A stretch of DNA of 64,000 nt from Evansella halocellulosilytica (GCF_002335745.1 NZ_NIST01000001.1:154156-218155), one strand, 5' to 3'; counted from the stretch's first letter, positions 7,640 to 15,430 are shown. Made by a program: numbers and translations. The notes: generated by a model not told the origin, from the sequence alone.

Positions 7640-8271
7640 GACAGGATAGAATCCACCCTCAAAGCTTAATGTCTTACATTCTACGCTAAACGAATATATG
7701 GAAATGGAAGCAGTCTGATAGCACATATCAAAAATGTTAAAGTAACATGTTTGAAAAAAGGCATTCCTTAATAAACTGGCATTGAAACCAGAAAATAAAC
7801 ACCTTATTCAACTAATCACAATTAGTTGATACCTACTACCGACATACTTCACCACACCTTTTTATAATATGAGATTAATGTAGCATGGAAAAACGGTTTC
7901 GTCAAACCGCATTGAGAATTAGTTTGCGTCAACTAATAGTGAGCATTTTTTTCAAAAGATGAAATTGCCTCTTTTTGTTTAGTTGCATCATTTTACATGC
8001 AGCTCCGTTAGACTGCATCAGCTCGCTTTCCGCGGACGAACCGCCGAGCCTCCTCAGGAAAAGCGCCTTGCGGGGTCTCGTCTAGCCCGTTTTTCCGCAG
8101 GAGTCTCCCTGATTCCGTCCAACTGCGCCGATGTTTATTTCCTTACCTTGAACTGATAGAGCTTTCTTTGCTTTATGGTCTTTCTCTTAATCAGTGAAGC
8201 AGCCTTTTTAAATCTCTCTCAACAACATTTACCCCCGATTGTGGAAGATCATTACATGGCCTTATTGAACT
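7640..8271. other. Intergenic: upstream region of the leader and GC-rich repeat
   Basis: No gene seen. Contains a perfect inverted repeat CAACTAAT-caca-ATTAGTTG (about 7808-7827), which could be an operator or small hairpin, and the GC-rich dispersed repeat at 8000-8133. No confident promoter could be placed for the leader transcript. Confidence 0.45.
8000..8133. repeat. GC-rich dispersed Bacillaceae repeat
   Basis: A block much richer in G+C than its surroundings, with CGCTTTCCGCGGACGAACC, GCCGAGCCTCCTCAGG, CTTGCGGGGTCTCGTC and TTTTTCCGCAGGAGTC. From memory, similar CTTTCCGCGG..CCTCCTC..CCGCAGGAGTC sequences recur between genes in many Bacillaceae genomes. TCCGCGG and CCGCAGGA suggest imperfect pairing. 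Single copy in this window. Confidence 0.6.
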
Positions 8272-8463
8272 TTAGCTAGTAAGTAATGATGCTACCCTTG
8301 TTCTTTCATTAGCGTAAAAATTGATTATCATTAGTAAGGCCATAAGCATCGTGACTAGCAAAGAGTTATTAAAATAATCCATAAATAATTCCTGAGACCA
8401 TCGAGTTCCATCGGTAATTATCCAATAACTGATTTTGTTTAATATGGTAATCCCATCTTGTTC
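8272..8463 (-). pseudogene. Fragment of an ABC-2 permease gene (YtrC/YtrD-like)
   Basis: Minus-strand open frame reading ISYWIITDGTRWSQELFMDYF, then LLVTMLMALLMIINFYANERTR, ending SLLTS at a stop. This resembles the first periplasmic loop and second helix of YtrC/YtrD-type permeases (tFWFTPDGTRWAQELFMD..). Only about 60 residues remain. The frame emerges from a class III repeat at 8470-8530 with no start codon of its own, so the 5' part seems to have been lost at the repeat. Confidence 0.5.
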
Positions 8464-8469
8464 ACCAAA

Positions 8470-8530
8470 ACATGCATTGTAATCGCAGCAATAGCCTGTT
8501 CCACTAAAGCTTATCGTTTGTTGAAGAAGC
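8470..8530 (-). repeat. Box-bounded repeat, class III, right box degenerate
   Basis: Minus strand: TTCAACAAACGATAAGC, TTTAGTGGAACAGGC, then ATTGCTGCGATTACAATG without a clean GGGGAG right box. It follows the 39-aa gene at 8535-8654, and a decayed permease fragment takes over where the right box would be. Confidence 0.6.
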
Positions 8531-8534
8531 CTGT

Positions 8535-8654
8535 TTAATTATCTTCCAACTCTTTAACTCTTTTTTTCAATTCTTCTATTTTTGAAAACGCAAAGAAAGC
8601 CATACTTAAAGCACCTATCGCAACAGAAAATGCAAAAATAACCATAGTATCCAT
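8535..8654 (-). CDS. Small membrane protein, 39 aa
   Basis: ATG start with a perfect AGGAGG 7 nt upstream. One membrane helix (MVIFAFSVAIGALSMAFFAF), then a charged helix KIEELKKRVKELEDN with heptad-like spacing that could form a short coiled coil. The strong ribosome binding site and left repeat box directly after the stop support expression as a single-gene unit. No family recognised. Confidence 0.6.
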   Translation of the reverse strand: MDTMVIFAFSVAIGALSMAFFAFSKIEELKKRVKELEDN

Positions 8655-8707
8655 AACCATTCCTCCTAATCCATTAATACTCTATCCTCCAAATTATTGA
8701 ACTCCTC

Positions 8708-8796
8708 TCCCCTTTACTTTAACATCATTTTCCAAATGACAGACAAAAAAAGCCGCATGTGCAGCTTATTAGATTTTAGGTTATCGCTCTCCGTTA
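8708..8796 (-). repeat. Class IV intergenic repeat with terminator
   Basis: Minus strand: AGTAACGGAGAGCG left box, AATAAGCTGCACATG with GCGGCTTTTTTT (terminator stem and T-run), TCATTTGGAAAATGATG and TTAAAGTAAAGGGGAG. Downstream of the frameshifted small-protein copy and upstream of the 39-aa gene. Confidence 0.7.
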
Positions 8797-8807
8797 CTTT
8801 TTAAAAA

Positions 8808-8953
8808 TTATTGGAACAATTTAATTATCCAAACTAATAGGTATATTGGAACTGCTACAATGATCGTTCCTGCAAGAAAATAAATAATAGACCTAATAAT
8901 AAAATTAAAAACATCTATATAGCTCCTACTAAGTCATCAACGAACCTCATCAT
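8808..8953 (-). pseudogene. Frameshifted copy of the 48-aa membrane protein
   Basis: Aligned with 3093-3239 it has the same MMRFxDDLxGAIY start and the same C-terminal helix (GTIIVAVPIY), but one base is missing in the TATATATGAT stretch (146 versus 147 nt), so the frame hits TAG after GAI. The 5' leader is also shared as far as the right box of the upstream repeat. A recent enough duplicate to align base by base, now decaying. Confidence 0.7.
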
Positions 8954-9093
8954 TAAAACCATTCCCTCAACTTTAACTAGATTTTTTTTGTAAAAAAACT
9001 AAATGAAGTGACTCAATTTAACCAATTTTCTCTTATACTCTACTGCCAGCCAGTTAGTACAATAATAATTACATTTGCTTATTGAAGGATTCT

Positions 9094-9154
9094 TTCCCGT
9101 TTGTTGAACAGGAGCAACGACAGCTTATTATGCTATCGCCACCCTTTAGTTCAA
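9094..9154 (-). repeat. Box-bounded intergenic repeat, class II
   Basis: Minus strand: TTGAACTAAAGGG, GCGATAGCATAATAAGC, GTCGTTGCTCCTG, TTCAACAAACGGGAAAG. Boxes at both ends are direct repeats (TTsAACwAAmGGG) and the centre can fold (GCGATAGC with GCTGTCGT). Confidence 0.7.
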
Positions 9155-9478
9155 TAGTTTTACCTCCCATGCCCCTAAGCCTGGAGGGTCACTAAGTGCT
9201 ACCATTGGTTTAAAATCAGCTTTAATTTTATCTCCTATTACCAACTCTCTATAATCTATTTCCTCACCATTCGAATTTATTATTCTGGCATTTTCTAAAC
9301 CTAATGATGCTCGTTTATAAGTGGGATTTAATAGTTTATTGCTTTCAATCCAAACAAACGTATCTGTATCCTTTTCAATGATTGTAAATGTCTCTTCCTT
9401 CAATAAATCCACAAATACAAATAGGATTCCGGTTACTAATATAATTACTAACAAAGGTCTCGTAAATTTTTTTCTCAT
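9146..9478 (-). CDS. DUF3221-like secreted or membrane-anchored protein
   Basis: 110 aa. An N-terminal hydrophobic helix (FTRPLLVIILVTGILFVFVDLL) acts as signal or anchor. The rest is a small beta-rich domain: VIGDKIKADFKPM and an AWEVKLLN ending match the DUF3221/YobA-type OB-like domain. ATG start 10 nt after GGGGAGG, which lies in the right box of the class IV repeat, so the repeat itself seems to supply the ribosome binding site. A second, broken DUF3221 gene lies at 41470-41838. Family tentative. Confidence 0.55.
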   Translation of the reverse strand: MRKKFTRPLLVIILVTGILFVFVDLLKEETFTIIEKDTDTFVWIESNKLLNPTYKRASLGLENARIINSNGEEIDYRELVIGDKIKADFKPMVALSDPPGLGAWEVKLLN

Positions 9479-9489
9479 ATCATACCATC

Positions 9490-9592
9490 CTCCCCTTTAG
9501 TTTAACATCATTTTCCAAATTATAGACAAAAAAAGCCGCGAAATGCAGCTTATTAGATCTTAGACTATCGCTCTCCGTAGCTCAATAAGACT
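9490..9592 (-). repeat. Class IV intergenic repeat with terminator
   Basis: Minus strand: GAGCTACGGAGAGCG, ATAAGCTGCATTTCGCGGC with a following T-run, ATAATTTGGAAAATGATG, and TTAAACTAAAGGGGAGG. The GGGGAGG is used as ribosome binding site by the gene at 9146-9478; the hairpin ends the gene at 9615-9890. Confidence 0.7.
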
Positions 9593-9614
9593 TTTCCGTT
9601 TCCGTTTACACTAA

Positions 9615-9890
9615 CTATCCTCCAATAATTAAGTTTACAACCGCTAATGCAACTGACAGACATGACACAATAAATAAAATTCTATAAAACTTCTTTCTTT
9701 CAATATTTTTATTATCAAGCTGAAAATTACTTATGGATAGAAACAGTGTTAGGCATAGTAGGAACGGGAAAATAGACTCTCTACCAGTAAAACCTGCCCA
9801 AATAACAAAGCTCGTGGATACTATTGTTAAAACCAATAGTAATACCCTAAAATAAGAAATCGCTTTTTTAAATTGTAAAGTAGTTTCCAT
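9615..9890 (-). CDS. Small membrane protein, DUF3953-like
   Basis: 91 aa with three hydrophobic helices (about 14-32, 36-54, 68-88) and the polar linker LDNKNIERKKFYRI between helices two and three. This matches the general layout of DUF3953/YczI small Bacillus membrane proteins, but the identity is too weak to be firm. ATG start with GGGGAT nearby. Function unknown. Confidence 0.5.
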   Translation of the reverse strand: METTLQFKKAISYFRVLLLVLTIVSTSFVIWAGFTGRESIFPFLLCLTLFLSISNFQLDNKNIERKKFYRILFIVSCLSVALAVVNLIIGG

Positions 9891-9955
9891 TCAGTATCCC
9901 CTTTCCAATTCACCCTAATTTTACCATAAAACCCTAAGTCTACATATTTAGGTAT

Positions 9956-10023
9956 TCTCCCCATTACTGGAACAAAAGCAGCGACAGCTTATTCAGCTAT
10001 CGCTATCCCTTTAGTACAATAAC
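9956..10023 (-). repeat. Box-bounded intergenic repeat, class II
   Basis: Minus strand: TTGTACTAAAGGG, ATAGCGATAGCTGAATAAGC, TGTCGCTGCTTTTG, TTCCAGTAATGGGGAG. AGCGATAGCT and AGCTGTCGCT form a hairpin. Nearly identical to 20568-20636 and 44900-44968. Confidence 0.75.
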
Positions 10024-10061
10024 CTCACCAGACAGCAGATTGATGAAGCATTTCATAAAGT

Positions 10062-10700
10062 TTATAAATAAGCTTCTTGAGTGTTGTTAGAAAGTTCTTC
10101 AACTTCTATAAAATCAAACCTTACTTCCTGGTGTTTCCCTTGTGGGCTACAAGCATATAACCCCACTTTAACAAAAGAATGTTCTGGGATATCCAAGTGA
10201 GCAATACGTATTTGATACCATTCTACCCAGTTGGATGAAAAGTCAACATAACAATTCTGACCAATTCTTGATATCCTGAAATACAAATATTCATAATTAT
10301 AGTCTACATTTTGTGATGACCAATCGGAATAACCATGATTTGTAACAACTGCACCCAATTTACTTAATCCATTTGGTATATATTCCAATGATGTTTTTAT
10401 CCATATATCTTCCGAGAACCTCATCATCAACCCTGCTTGGTCATACTTTGATTTAGGTTTTGTCTTCACTTTTGTAGTTAATCTAACATTTTTATCTGTT
10501 TCTGTATAAAGAAAATGCCCATTATCTACTTCGAAACCATAATGTGTTTTCTTCCAATAATCGGTGTTCTCATCCGTTTGTATTACGAGTTGAGAGGAAC
10601 TTTTGTCTATAAACCATTCTTTAGGTTCGCAAAACCACACTAATTCATCACTAAGCTTGTTATTTTCAAAACATTCGTTAAATATTACATTTGTTTTCAA
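10062..10700 (-). CDS. DUF1349 family protein
   Basis: 212 aa from the TTG at 10700, which follows AGGGGTGATTAT; a longer frame to 10778 has no site and lacks homology. Concanavalin A-like beta-sandwich of the DUF1349 family: WFCEPKEWFIDKSSSQLVI, DQAGLMMRFSEDIWIKTSLE, and a conserved VKVGLYACSPQG near the end. Yeast and bacterial members are cytosolic, and carbohydrate binding has been suggested for the fold, without a defined reaction. Single gene between repeats. Confidence 0.85.
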   Translation of the reverse strand: MKTNVIFNECFENNKLSDELVWFCEPKEWFIDKSSSQLVIQTDENTDYWKKTHYGFEVDNGHFLYTETDKNVRLTTKVKTKPKSKYDQAGLMMRFSEDIWIKTSLEYIPNGLSKLGAVVTNHGYSDWSSQNVDYNYEYLYFRISRIGQNCYVDFSSNWVEWYQIRIAHLDIPEHSFVKVGLYACSPQGKHQEVRFDFIEVEELSNNTQEAYL

Positions 10701-10881
10701 ATAATCACCCCTACATAAAATTCTAAACTTAACTTTACCCAGCTTCACTTTAACAACTAAAGGAATACGTATGTTCATTCCTACTCAATCAAAAATTGTC
10801 CTTTGCTCGCATTTAGTTGCATATAAAGCAAAAATCAAGTATTTCTTGGTAAAATTCATTCCAATTATAATCTTATTTGGT

Positions 10882-10960
10882 CACTTCACTTGGATTTATA
10901 AAAAAAGCCGCATGGGCAGCTACCTAGATTTTTCCTAAACCCACCACAGTAGCCTTCAGC
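10882..10960 (-). repeat. Partial class IV repeat with terminator
   Basis: Minus strand: GTAGCTGCCCATGCGGC with a T-run, a terminator-like hairpin of the class IV type. The TTGGAAAA..GGGGAG half is missing or degenerate. It ends the gene at 10965-11171. Confidence 0.5.
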
Positions 10961-10964
10961 TTAT

Positions 10965-11171
10965 TTATTTGCTATTTTCAAAGTAATAAAGCAAAGCACC
11001 TACCGTCATTCCTAATGAGAATCCTATTCCAACACCCGCAATTTGAATAAATACAATTTCGAACATAAATCCAATTGTACTTAAGATCGAGCCCCCTAAT
11101 AATCCAAAAGTCATTCCGTATACTAGATAGTTTGCTAATGTTGACTTCTTTTCATTATTATGATCAGCCAT
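10965..11171 (-). CDS. Small two-helix membrane protein
   Basis: 68 aa: a charged N-terminus (MADHNNEKKS), two glycine-rich membrane helices (YLVYGMTFGLLGGSILSTIG and IAGVGIGFSLGMTVGALLYY) and a short tail. ATG start after TTAGGGGAGCGAT, again a GGGGAG box. Resembles small Bacillus inner-membrane proteins of unknown function; no family named with confidence. Confidence 0.6.
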   Translation of the reverse strand: MADHNNEKKSTLANYLVYGMTFGLLGGSILSTIGFMFEIVFIQIAGVGIGFSLGMTVGALLYYFENSK

Positions 11172-11316
11172 ATCGCTCCCCTAATCTTCTAATTTGTTCT
11201 TCTTTTCATATCTGTAACTAAGATAAAGTCATATAGTGGACTAAACCAATAATACGACCGTGTATTCATACATACTTGGACTTATTTAAATTTTTAGATG
11301 TTAAACAATCACACTC

Positions 11317-11781
11317 TTATAATAAATCTTTAAGACGACTACACACGACATCAATTCCACGATGTGAAGTATCAATAATAATATCCGAACTTTTCTCTAA
11401 TAGTGGTAAAACGTTTTCATAGCTATCGATTACCTCTGCCCTTTCCTCTGGGCTTTTGCCATAATGATGAGAAGTTCTGTTATTAATTCTATCAATCATT
11501 ATCTTCAGTTCAGCTTTGAGTAACACGACATAATCAAAATGTTTATAAAATTTCCCTTGATTTGCATAGCATCCTGATAAAAATAAATGGGATTCTTTGT
11601 ACTTGTCTATCAATTGAGTGATTTTTTCTTCATCCCAGACTCTTTCTTCTATTTCACCATTTTTTATGACCTTTATGTAGCCATAATCCGTATCGACTAC
11701 ATTATATCCTTCTTTTTCTAATTGTTCTAATGCACTTGAAGTACCGACACCAGATAAGCCTGTAACAAGTATGATTGCCAT
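11317..11781 (-). CDS. P-loop nucleotide/nucleoside kinase-like protein
   Basis: 154 aa. Walker A at residues 6-14 in modified form (TGLSGVGTSSA: GxxGxGTS instead of GxxxxGKS/T), then a substrate-side DTDYG, a mid-domain LFLSGCYANQGKFY and a lid INNRTSHHYGKSPEERAE. It fits the AAA/NMP-kinase group of small AAA family ATPases annotated in Bacillus. The absence of the canonical P-loop Lys (GVGTSS) is notable and could reduce ATP hydrolysis. ATG after GGAGGGATC. Substrate unknown. Confidence 0.7.
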   Translation of the reverse strand: MAIILVTGLSGVGTSSALEQLEKEGYNVVDTDYGYIKVIKNGEIEERVWDEEKITQLIDKYKESHLFLSGCYANQGKFYKHFDYVVLLKAELKIMIDRINNRTSHHYGKSPEERAEVIDSYENVLPLLEKSSDIIIDTSHRGIDVVCSRLKDLL

Positions 11782-11883
11782 GATGAGATCCCTCCATAAA
11801 TGTTCTCAGTCAGTACAATAATACAAGATGACCGGTAGCTCTTTTCATAGACTCATGCACTCTTTTAATTATAGATTGATTGT

Positions 11884-12393
11884 TTATTGCCTCTCATTTA
11901 ATGCATCAATTGCTTCGATCATTTCATTTTGCTTCTGAGTGCCCAGCACTACAGTTTCATTCTTTAAATTTATCTTTATTCCTTTATTTCCATACATCGT
12001 ATACGATTTTTCTCCTAAAGAATTAACACGAATTCCCCAACCACCAAATTCGAAAAAGCTATAAACAATAGGCTCATAGTTCTCTATCTCTTTAAATAAA
12101 ATCCTCCTATAACGAAGATGAAACGGTACATAACGGATATAAATCCCATCAACACGAATTTCGATTATAAGTTTAAAAAACGCCATCACTACAGGAAAAA
12201 TAATCCCAAAAATGAACCAGAAAATGAGAAGGAGCCAATCGGGCGCTGGATTACTACCAAATGGATTTCCTAAAAGAATTTGCTGGATAAACCCATACGT
12301 AAAAAGCAAAGCAATAAGTAAAACCACTATCCATACCCAAAATTGACGAGGTTTTTGAATTTCACGATAAATCATTTTATTGTTCTTCTCCAT
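11884..12393 (-). CDS. DUF6141 family membrane protein
   Basis: 169 aa. Two N-terminal helices (about 17-37 and 52-74), then a cytoplasmic domain with IEIRVDGIYIRYVPFHLRYRRILFKEIENYE and a WGIRVNSLGEKSYTMYGNKGI sheet, characteristic of DUF6141. ATG with AAAGGAGG 6 nt upstream. A frame-disrupted paralogue lies at 21699-22192. Function unknown. Confidence 0.75.
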   Translation of the reverse strand: MEKNNKMIYREIQKPRQFWVWIVVLLIALLFTYGFIQQILLGNPFGSNPAPDWLLLIFWFIFGIIFPVVMAFFKLIIEIRVDGIYIRYVPFHLRYRRILFKEIENYEPIVYSFFEFGGWGIRVNSLGEKSYTMYGNKGIKINLKNETVVLGTQKQNEMIEAIDALNERQ

Positions 12394-12412
12394 TCTTACC
12401 TCCTTTCTCTAG

Positions 12413-12796
12413 GCGGACACACGATCCTTTATTTGATGAATTTAAGCGAAATTTTTAATTTGGCGGCCATGAGATCCCTTATTTCGTCTAATGGTGCCTA
12501 AATCTAAGCCATTTTTAAACAATAGCGTACCTGATGGCCGCTAACTTTGAAAAAACACCGGTTTGTTCACACATAGCGGATCTCATGTCCTCAAGAGCTA
12601 ATCATCCTGCTCGGCGGACACTGGATCCCTTATTTTATAAATTTAAGCTATTTTTTCATTTTAGCGGCCATGAGATCCCTTATCACCTTTAAAGTTAGCT
12701 AAATCTAGGCTATTTTTAACCAATAGCGTACCTGATGGCCGCCAATTTTCAAAAAACAACGGTTTGTTCACACATAACGGATCTCGTGTCCTCAAA
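12413..12796. repeat. Tandem pair of 184-bp four-arm palindromic repeats
   Basis: Two copies with a 200-bp period (12413 and 12613). Each has four related 20-nt arms: GCGGACACTGGATCCCTTAT and GCGGCCATGAGATCCCTTAT in direct orientation, then the inverse complements of GCGGCCATCAGGTACGCTAT and GAGGACATGAGATCCGTTAT. Arms 1/4 and 2/3 can pair, giving a nested cruciform. Further copies lie at 16539-16922 and, inverted, at 25111-25331. Confidence 0.8.
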
Positions 12797-12825
12797 AGTT
12801 AATCCTCCGACTTTATTGTCGTCAT

Positions 12826-12945
12826 TTAACGTATTGGAAATTTCCCTTTAAGCCAGGTGTACTTAACTGGCTTACTGCGAAGACAGTAACATCCCGTATC
12901 TTCGAGATTTTCTTCGTTTAACTCGACCATTTCAAATGTTTCCAA
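12826..12945 (-). pseudogene. N-terminal remnant of a GNAT-like gene
   Basis: TTG start with GGGGGAG 5 nt upstream opens a 39-codon frame: METFEMVELNEENLEDTGCY, then CLRSKPVKYTWLKGKFPIR and stop. The VELNEEN..C..CLRSKP start resembles a group of GNAT/YoaP-like proteins that run well over 150 residues, so this looks truncated. The 184-bp repeats begin about 30 bp beyond the stop, as if the 3' part was lost where they now lie. Confidence 0.4.
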
Positions 12946-13182
12946 ACGATTCTCCCCCATTATTTAAATGCTCTTCATTTAAACATTAATTCAATAAAAA
13001 GGAGCGATTTCCTTCTGAAACAAAATGGCTCCCGTTTTTTAACAAGAACTATTACCATATTTATCAGTTCTACTGGAATACCATGTTCTAATGGATGATT
13101 AAGGAGACCTTCAAAAGTCAATGATCTAACAACTTAGGAATCAAGTTTGTGAAACCTTGAAAACTTTTCATTCAATCCAAAA

Positions 13183-13222
13183 AACTATGAATCACATTCC
13201 AACTGATATGTAATTCATAGTT
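13183..13222. terminator. Perfect 10-bp stem hairpin
   Basis: AACTATGAAT and ATTCATAGTT separated by 20 nt. No long T-run follows on either strand, so its terminator function is weak. It lies in a 500-bp gene-free stretch between the GNAT-like remnant and the ABC module. Another terminator-like stretch is seen at about 12995-13035 (GGGAGCC..GCTCC followed by TTTTT on the minus strand). Confidence 0.4.
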
Positions 13223-13249
13223 CCTTAAGTTAATAACATTCATTACGAA

Positions 13250-13480
13250 AGCCGTTTTGCTTCGGAATCTACTCTTTTAATTTTTCCTCCCAGCCAAAGA
13301 GCACTATCCGCTGTAAATTATCTTAAAATGGCACCTTTCGCGTTGGGGTAAGTGATCGAGCCACCACCAATCACAACAAGGGTTCCTTAAATTCATCGAT
13401 GGTTGCCCTGACATTTAAGCCGCCTTCCATGTCATCGCAGCCGCTGACTATATTGATATGGCTAAACATATACGGTGTAA
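13250..13480 (-). pseudogene. Unidentified decayed coding remnant
   Basis: Directly downstream of the permease gene. Minus-strand frames with GC-rich coding character read HINIVSGCDDMEGGLNVRAT, then after a frameshift VIGGGSITYPNAKGAIL, a stop, and ADSALWLGGKIKRVDSEAKR. I could not assign a family. Its base composition matches the ABC module, so it probably arrived with it. Confidence 0.35.
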
Positions 13481-14230
13481 TTAACCTAACTGGCGCTTAA
13501 ATGCTTTATTTGCGAAAAAGTAAGCGACGACCATGATGCCGACGCACCATGCAAGCGCGATCCAGATATCGTTGCCAACAGGCCCTTCATACAAGAGGGC
13601 ACGAATCGCATTTACGATTGAAGTCACTGGCTGGTTCTCAGCGAACGCACGGACAACTTTAGGCATGGTTTCGGTAGGGACAAAGGCTGAACTGATAAAC
13701 GGTAGGAAAATCAGCGGGTACGAGTACGCTGTTGCCCCTTCCATAGACGTGGCTGTCAATCCAGGAATGACCGCCAGCCATGTCAGCGCCAGCGTAAACA
13801 TCCCAATTATCCCAGCTACAACGAGCCAATCCAGAATACCAGCGCTGGAACGGAAGCCCATCAAGAGGGCGACAAGGATAACCACCACGACAGTCAGCGC
13901 ATTGGAAACAAGCGAGGTCAACACGTGAGACCACAATACCGATGAGCGCTTGATGGGCATCGTAACGAAACGCGACATCAACCCGCTCTTCACATCAGTA
14001 AACAGCCGCACGGAAGTGTAAGCGACACCGGATGCGATCGCTATCAGCAAAATTCCCGGCAATAAATAATTGACATAGTTGTCCGTACCTGTCTCTATGG
14101 CACCGCCAAATACGTAGACAAATAGCAGCATCATCATAATTGGCGTAATCGCCACCGTGATAATTGTATCCGGACTGCGCATAATGTTGCGCATTAAACG
14201 TCCTAGTAATACCCCTGTTTTACTTTTCAT
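13481..14230 (-). CDS. ABC-2 type permease, DrrB-like
   Basis: 249 aa with six membrane helices. The N-terminus RLMRNIMRSPDTIITVAITPIMMMLLFVYVFGG, a mid-section DVKSGLMSRFVTMPIKRSSVL and LPFISSAFVPTETMPKVVRAFAENQPVTSI are the standard features of daunorubicin-resistance type (ABC-2) permeases. It overlaps the ATPase gene by 11 nt, so translation is coupled. Forms an exporter with that ATPase; the substrate is unknown, with drugs or lipids usual in the family. G+C is clearly higher than in the flanks. Confidence 0.9.
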   Translation of the reverse strand: MKSKTGVLLGRLMRNIMRSPDTIITVAITPIMMMLLFVYVFGGAIETGTDNYVNYLLPGILLIAIASGVAYTSVRLFTDVKSGLMSRFVTMPIKRSSVLWSHVLTSLVSNALTVVVVILVALLMGFRSSAGILDWLVVAGIIGMFTLALTWLAVIPGLTATSMEGATAYSYPLIFLPFISSAFVPTETMPKVVRAFAENQPVTSIVNAIRALLYEGPVGNDIWIALAWCVGIMVVAYFFANKAFKRQLG

Positions 14231-14993
14231 TTACATCTCCTCCTTTTTTGCCGATGATCGCGAGGAAAATTTCCTCCAATGTCGGCTGCTTCTCGATGTA
14301 CTCCACTTTCGCTGGAGGGAACATCTCTTTGAGTTCGGTTAGAGTACCAGTCGTGATGATTTTTCCGCCATGCAGGATCGCGATACGGTCCGCAAGTTGT
14401 TCAGCTTCCTCCAGATACTGTGTCGTCAGTAAAACGGTCGTGCCGCTGTCGGCAAGCTCCTTGACGGTATCCCATACTTCAATTCGCGCTTCGGGGTCAA
14501 GCCCTGTCGTCGGTTCATCAAGAAAAATGACTGCTGGCGACCCGATCAGACTCATTGCGATGTCAATCCGTCGCTTCATCCCGCCGGAGTACTGGTCTGC
14601 CCTGCGATTAGCCGCATCGGTCAAGCTGAATTTTGTAAGCAGATTGTCGGCGACTTGAGCGGGTTTGGAAACTCCCCGCAACTTGGCGATCATTATTAGG
14701 TTTTCCCGCCCTGTGAGCATGCCGTCTAAAGCTGCGAATTGCCCTGTCAGGCTGATACTCTGTCGAACATGATCCGGTTGACGATGAACATCAAAGCCGC
14801 AAATTCCTGCTTCGCCTCCATCGGACTTCATCAGCGTAGAGAGGATGTTGACAGTCGTCGTCTTACCCGCACCATTTGAACCTAGCAGTGCGAAAATTTC
14901 ACCACGCCGCACCTCAAAATCAACCCCCTTTAACACTTCCTTGTCTTTAAAAGATTTTTTTAACCCTTTTACAGAAATCGCTTCATTGCTCAT
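14220..14993 (-). CDS. ABC transporter ATP-binding protein, DrrA-like
   Basis: 257 aa. Walker A LLGSNGAGKTTT (about 35-46), Q-loop region SLTGQFAALDGMLTG, signature YSGGMKRRIDIAMSL, Walker B AVIFLDEPTTGLDPEAR and switch His replaced by Gln in LLTTQYLEEAEQ, as is usual for DrrA. The short C-terminal domain (PTLEEIFLAI) is also DrrA-like. ATG start after AAAGGAGG. Part of the PadR-DUF1048-DrrA-DrrB module. Confidence 0.93.
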   Translation of the reverse strand: MSNEAISVKGLKKSFKDKEVLKGVDFEVRRGEIFALLGSNGAGKTTTVNILSTLMKSDGGEAGICGFDVHRQPDHVRQSISLTGQFAALDGMLTGRENLIMIAKLRGVSKPAQVADNLLTKFSLTDAANRRADQYSGGMKRRIDIAMSLIGSPAVIFLDEPTTGLDPEARIEVWDTVKELADSGTTVLLTTQYLEEAEQLADRIAILHGGKIITTGTLTELKEMFPPAKVEYIEKQPTLEEIFLAIIGKKGGDVNEK

Positions 14994-15163
14994 ACTTTTT
15001 TCCTCCTTTTAAAATCGCAGCAAAGTCGCTTACGAGATCCGAAATATAAGGCGCTTTGCCTCTAACAAGCGAGCGGGTTGCTCGCCCCCAGACGAAGCGG
15101 CGTAATTATCCGGTCGAGTGCTTTGCGTAGATAGATTACGTATATTCATCTACTTAGTCTGAT

Positions 15164-15178
15164 TGATAATCAGTATCA
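15164..15178. promoter_or_regulatory. Fur-box-like inverted repeat (weak)
   Basis: TGATAATCAGTATCA matches the 7-1-7 Fur/Zur-type consensus TGATAATNATTATCA at 14 of 15 positions, with the centre ignored. It lies about 170 bp upstream of the ATPase start, beyond the decayed DUF1048 fragment's 3' end. It may be chance; no -10/-35 pair could be placed. Confidence 0.25.
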
Positions 15179-15280
15179 CTTATTACTGGGTTAAAAATAG
15201 AACTGAATAGTTAATTCACATTTGTAACCAGCTATTCAGTCGGTATAAATCTATTGAATTTAGTTTTTCTAATCGCTACT

Positions 15281-15430
15281 CTGATTCAAACCTTCACAAT
15301 ACTTGACGAAATAGGTTTTAGTTTTTGCCACTAGTTCATCTGCAAAAGACGCCATATCGTCCCCAGTGATTTCTATCACTTGTCATCCTTCTGCCGGACC
15401 GGCTTCGAACAACTCGATAATTCATACAAT
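15281..15430 (-). pseudogene. Decayed second DUF1048 gene
   Basis: Minus strand reads IELFEAGPAEG, stop, then ITGDDMASFADELVAKTKTY and a stop. This aligns with [20 protein letters not shown] and onward of the intact DUF1048 protein at 15587-15925. The N-terminal half cannot be traced (15431-15586 has no similar frame). Many of these modules have two DUF1048 genes in a row, so this is probably the dead second copy. Confidence 0.6.

Noticed and set aside
7655-7670. T-box (GAGGGTGG resembles AGGGTGGNACCGCG)
   Set aside because: No ACCGCG follows, there is no specifier loop, and the sequence is better explained as a ribosome binding site for the leader ORF.
13533-13928. Plus-strand frame of 131 codons opposite the permease gene
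   Set aside because: It is a shadow of the GC-rich permease gene; no ribosome binding site and no family motifs. Similar frames at 14248-14658 and 53403-53768 were dropped for the same reason.
15164-15178. Iron regulation of the ABC module
   Set aside because: A Fur-like 15-mer is present, but it is far from the gene starts and PadR is the evident regulator; kept only as a weak site.
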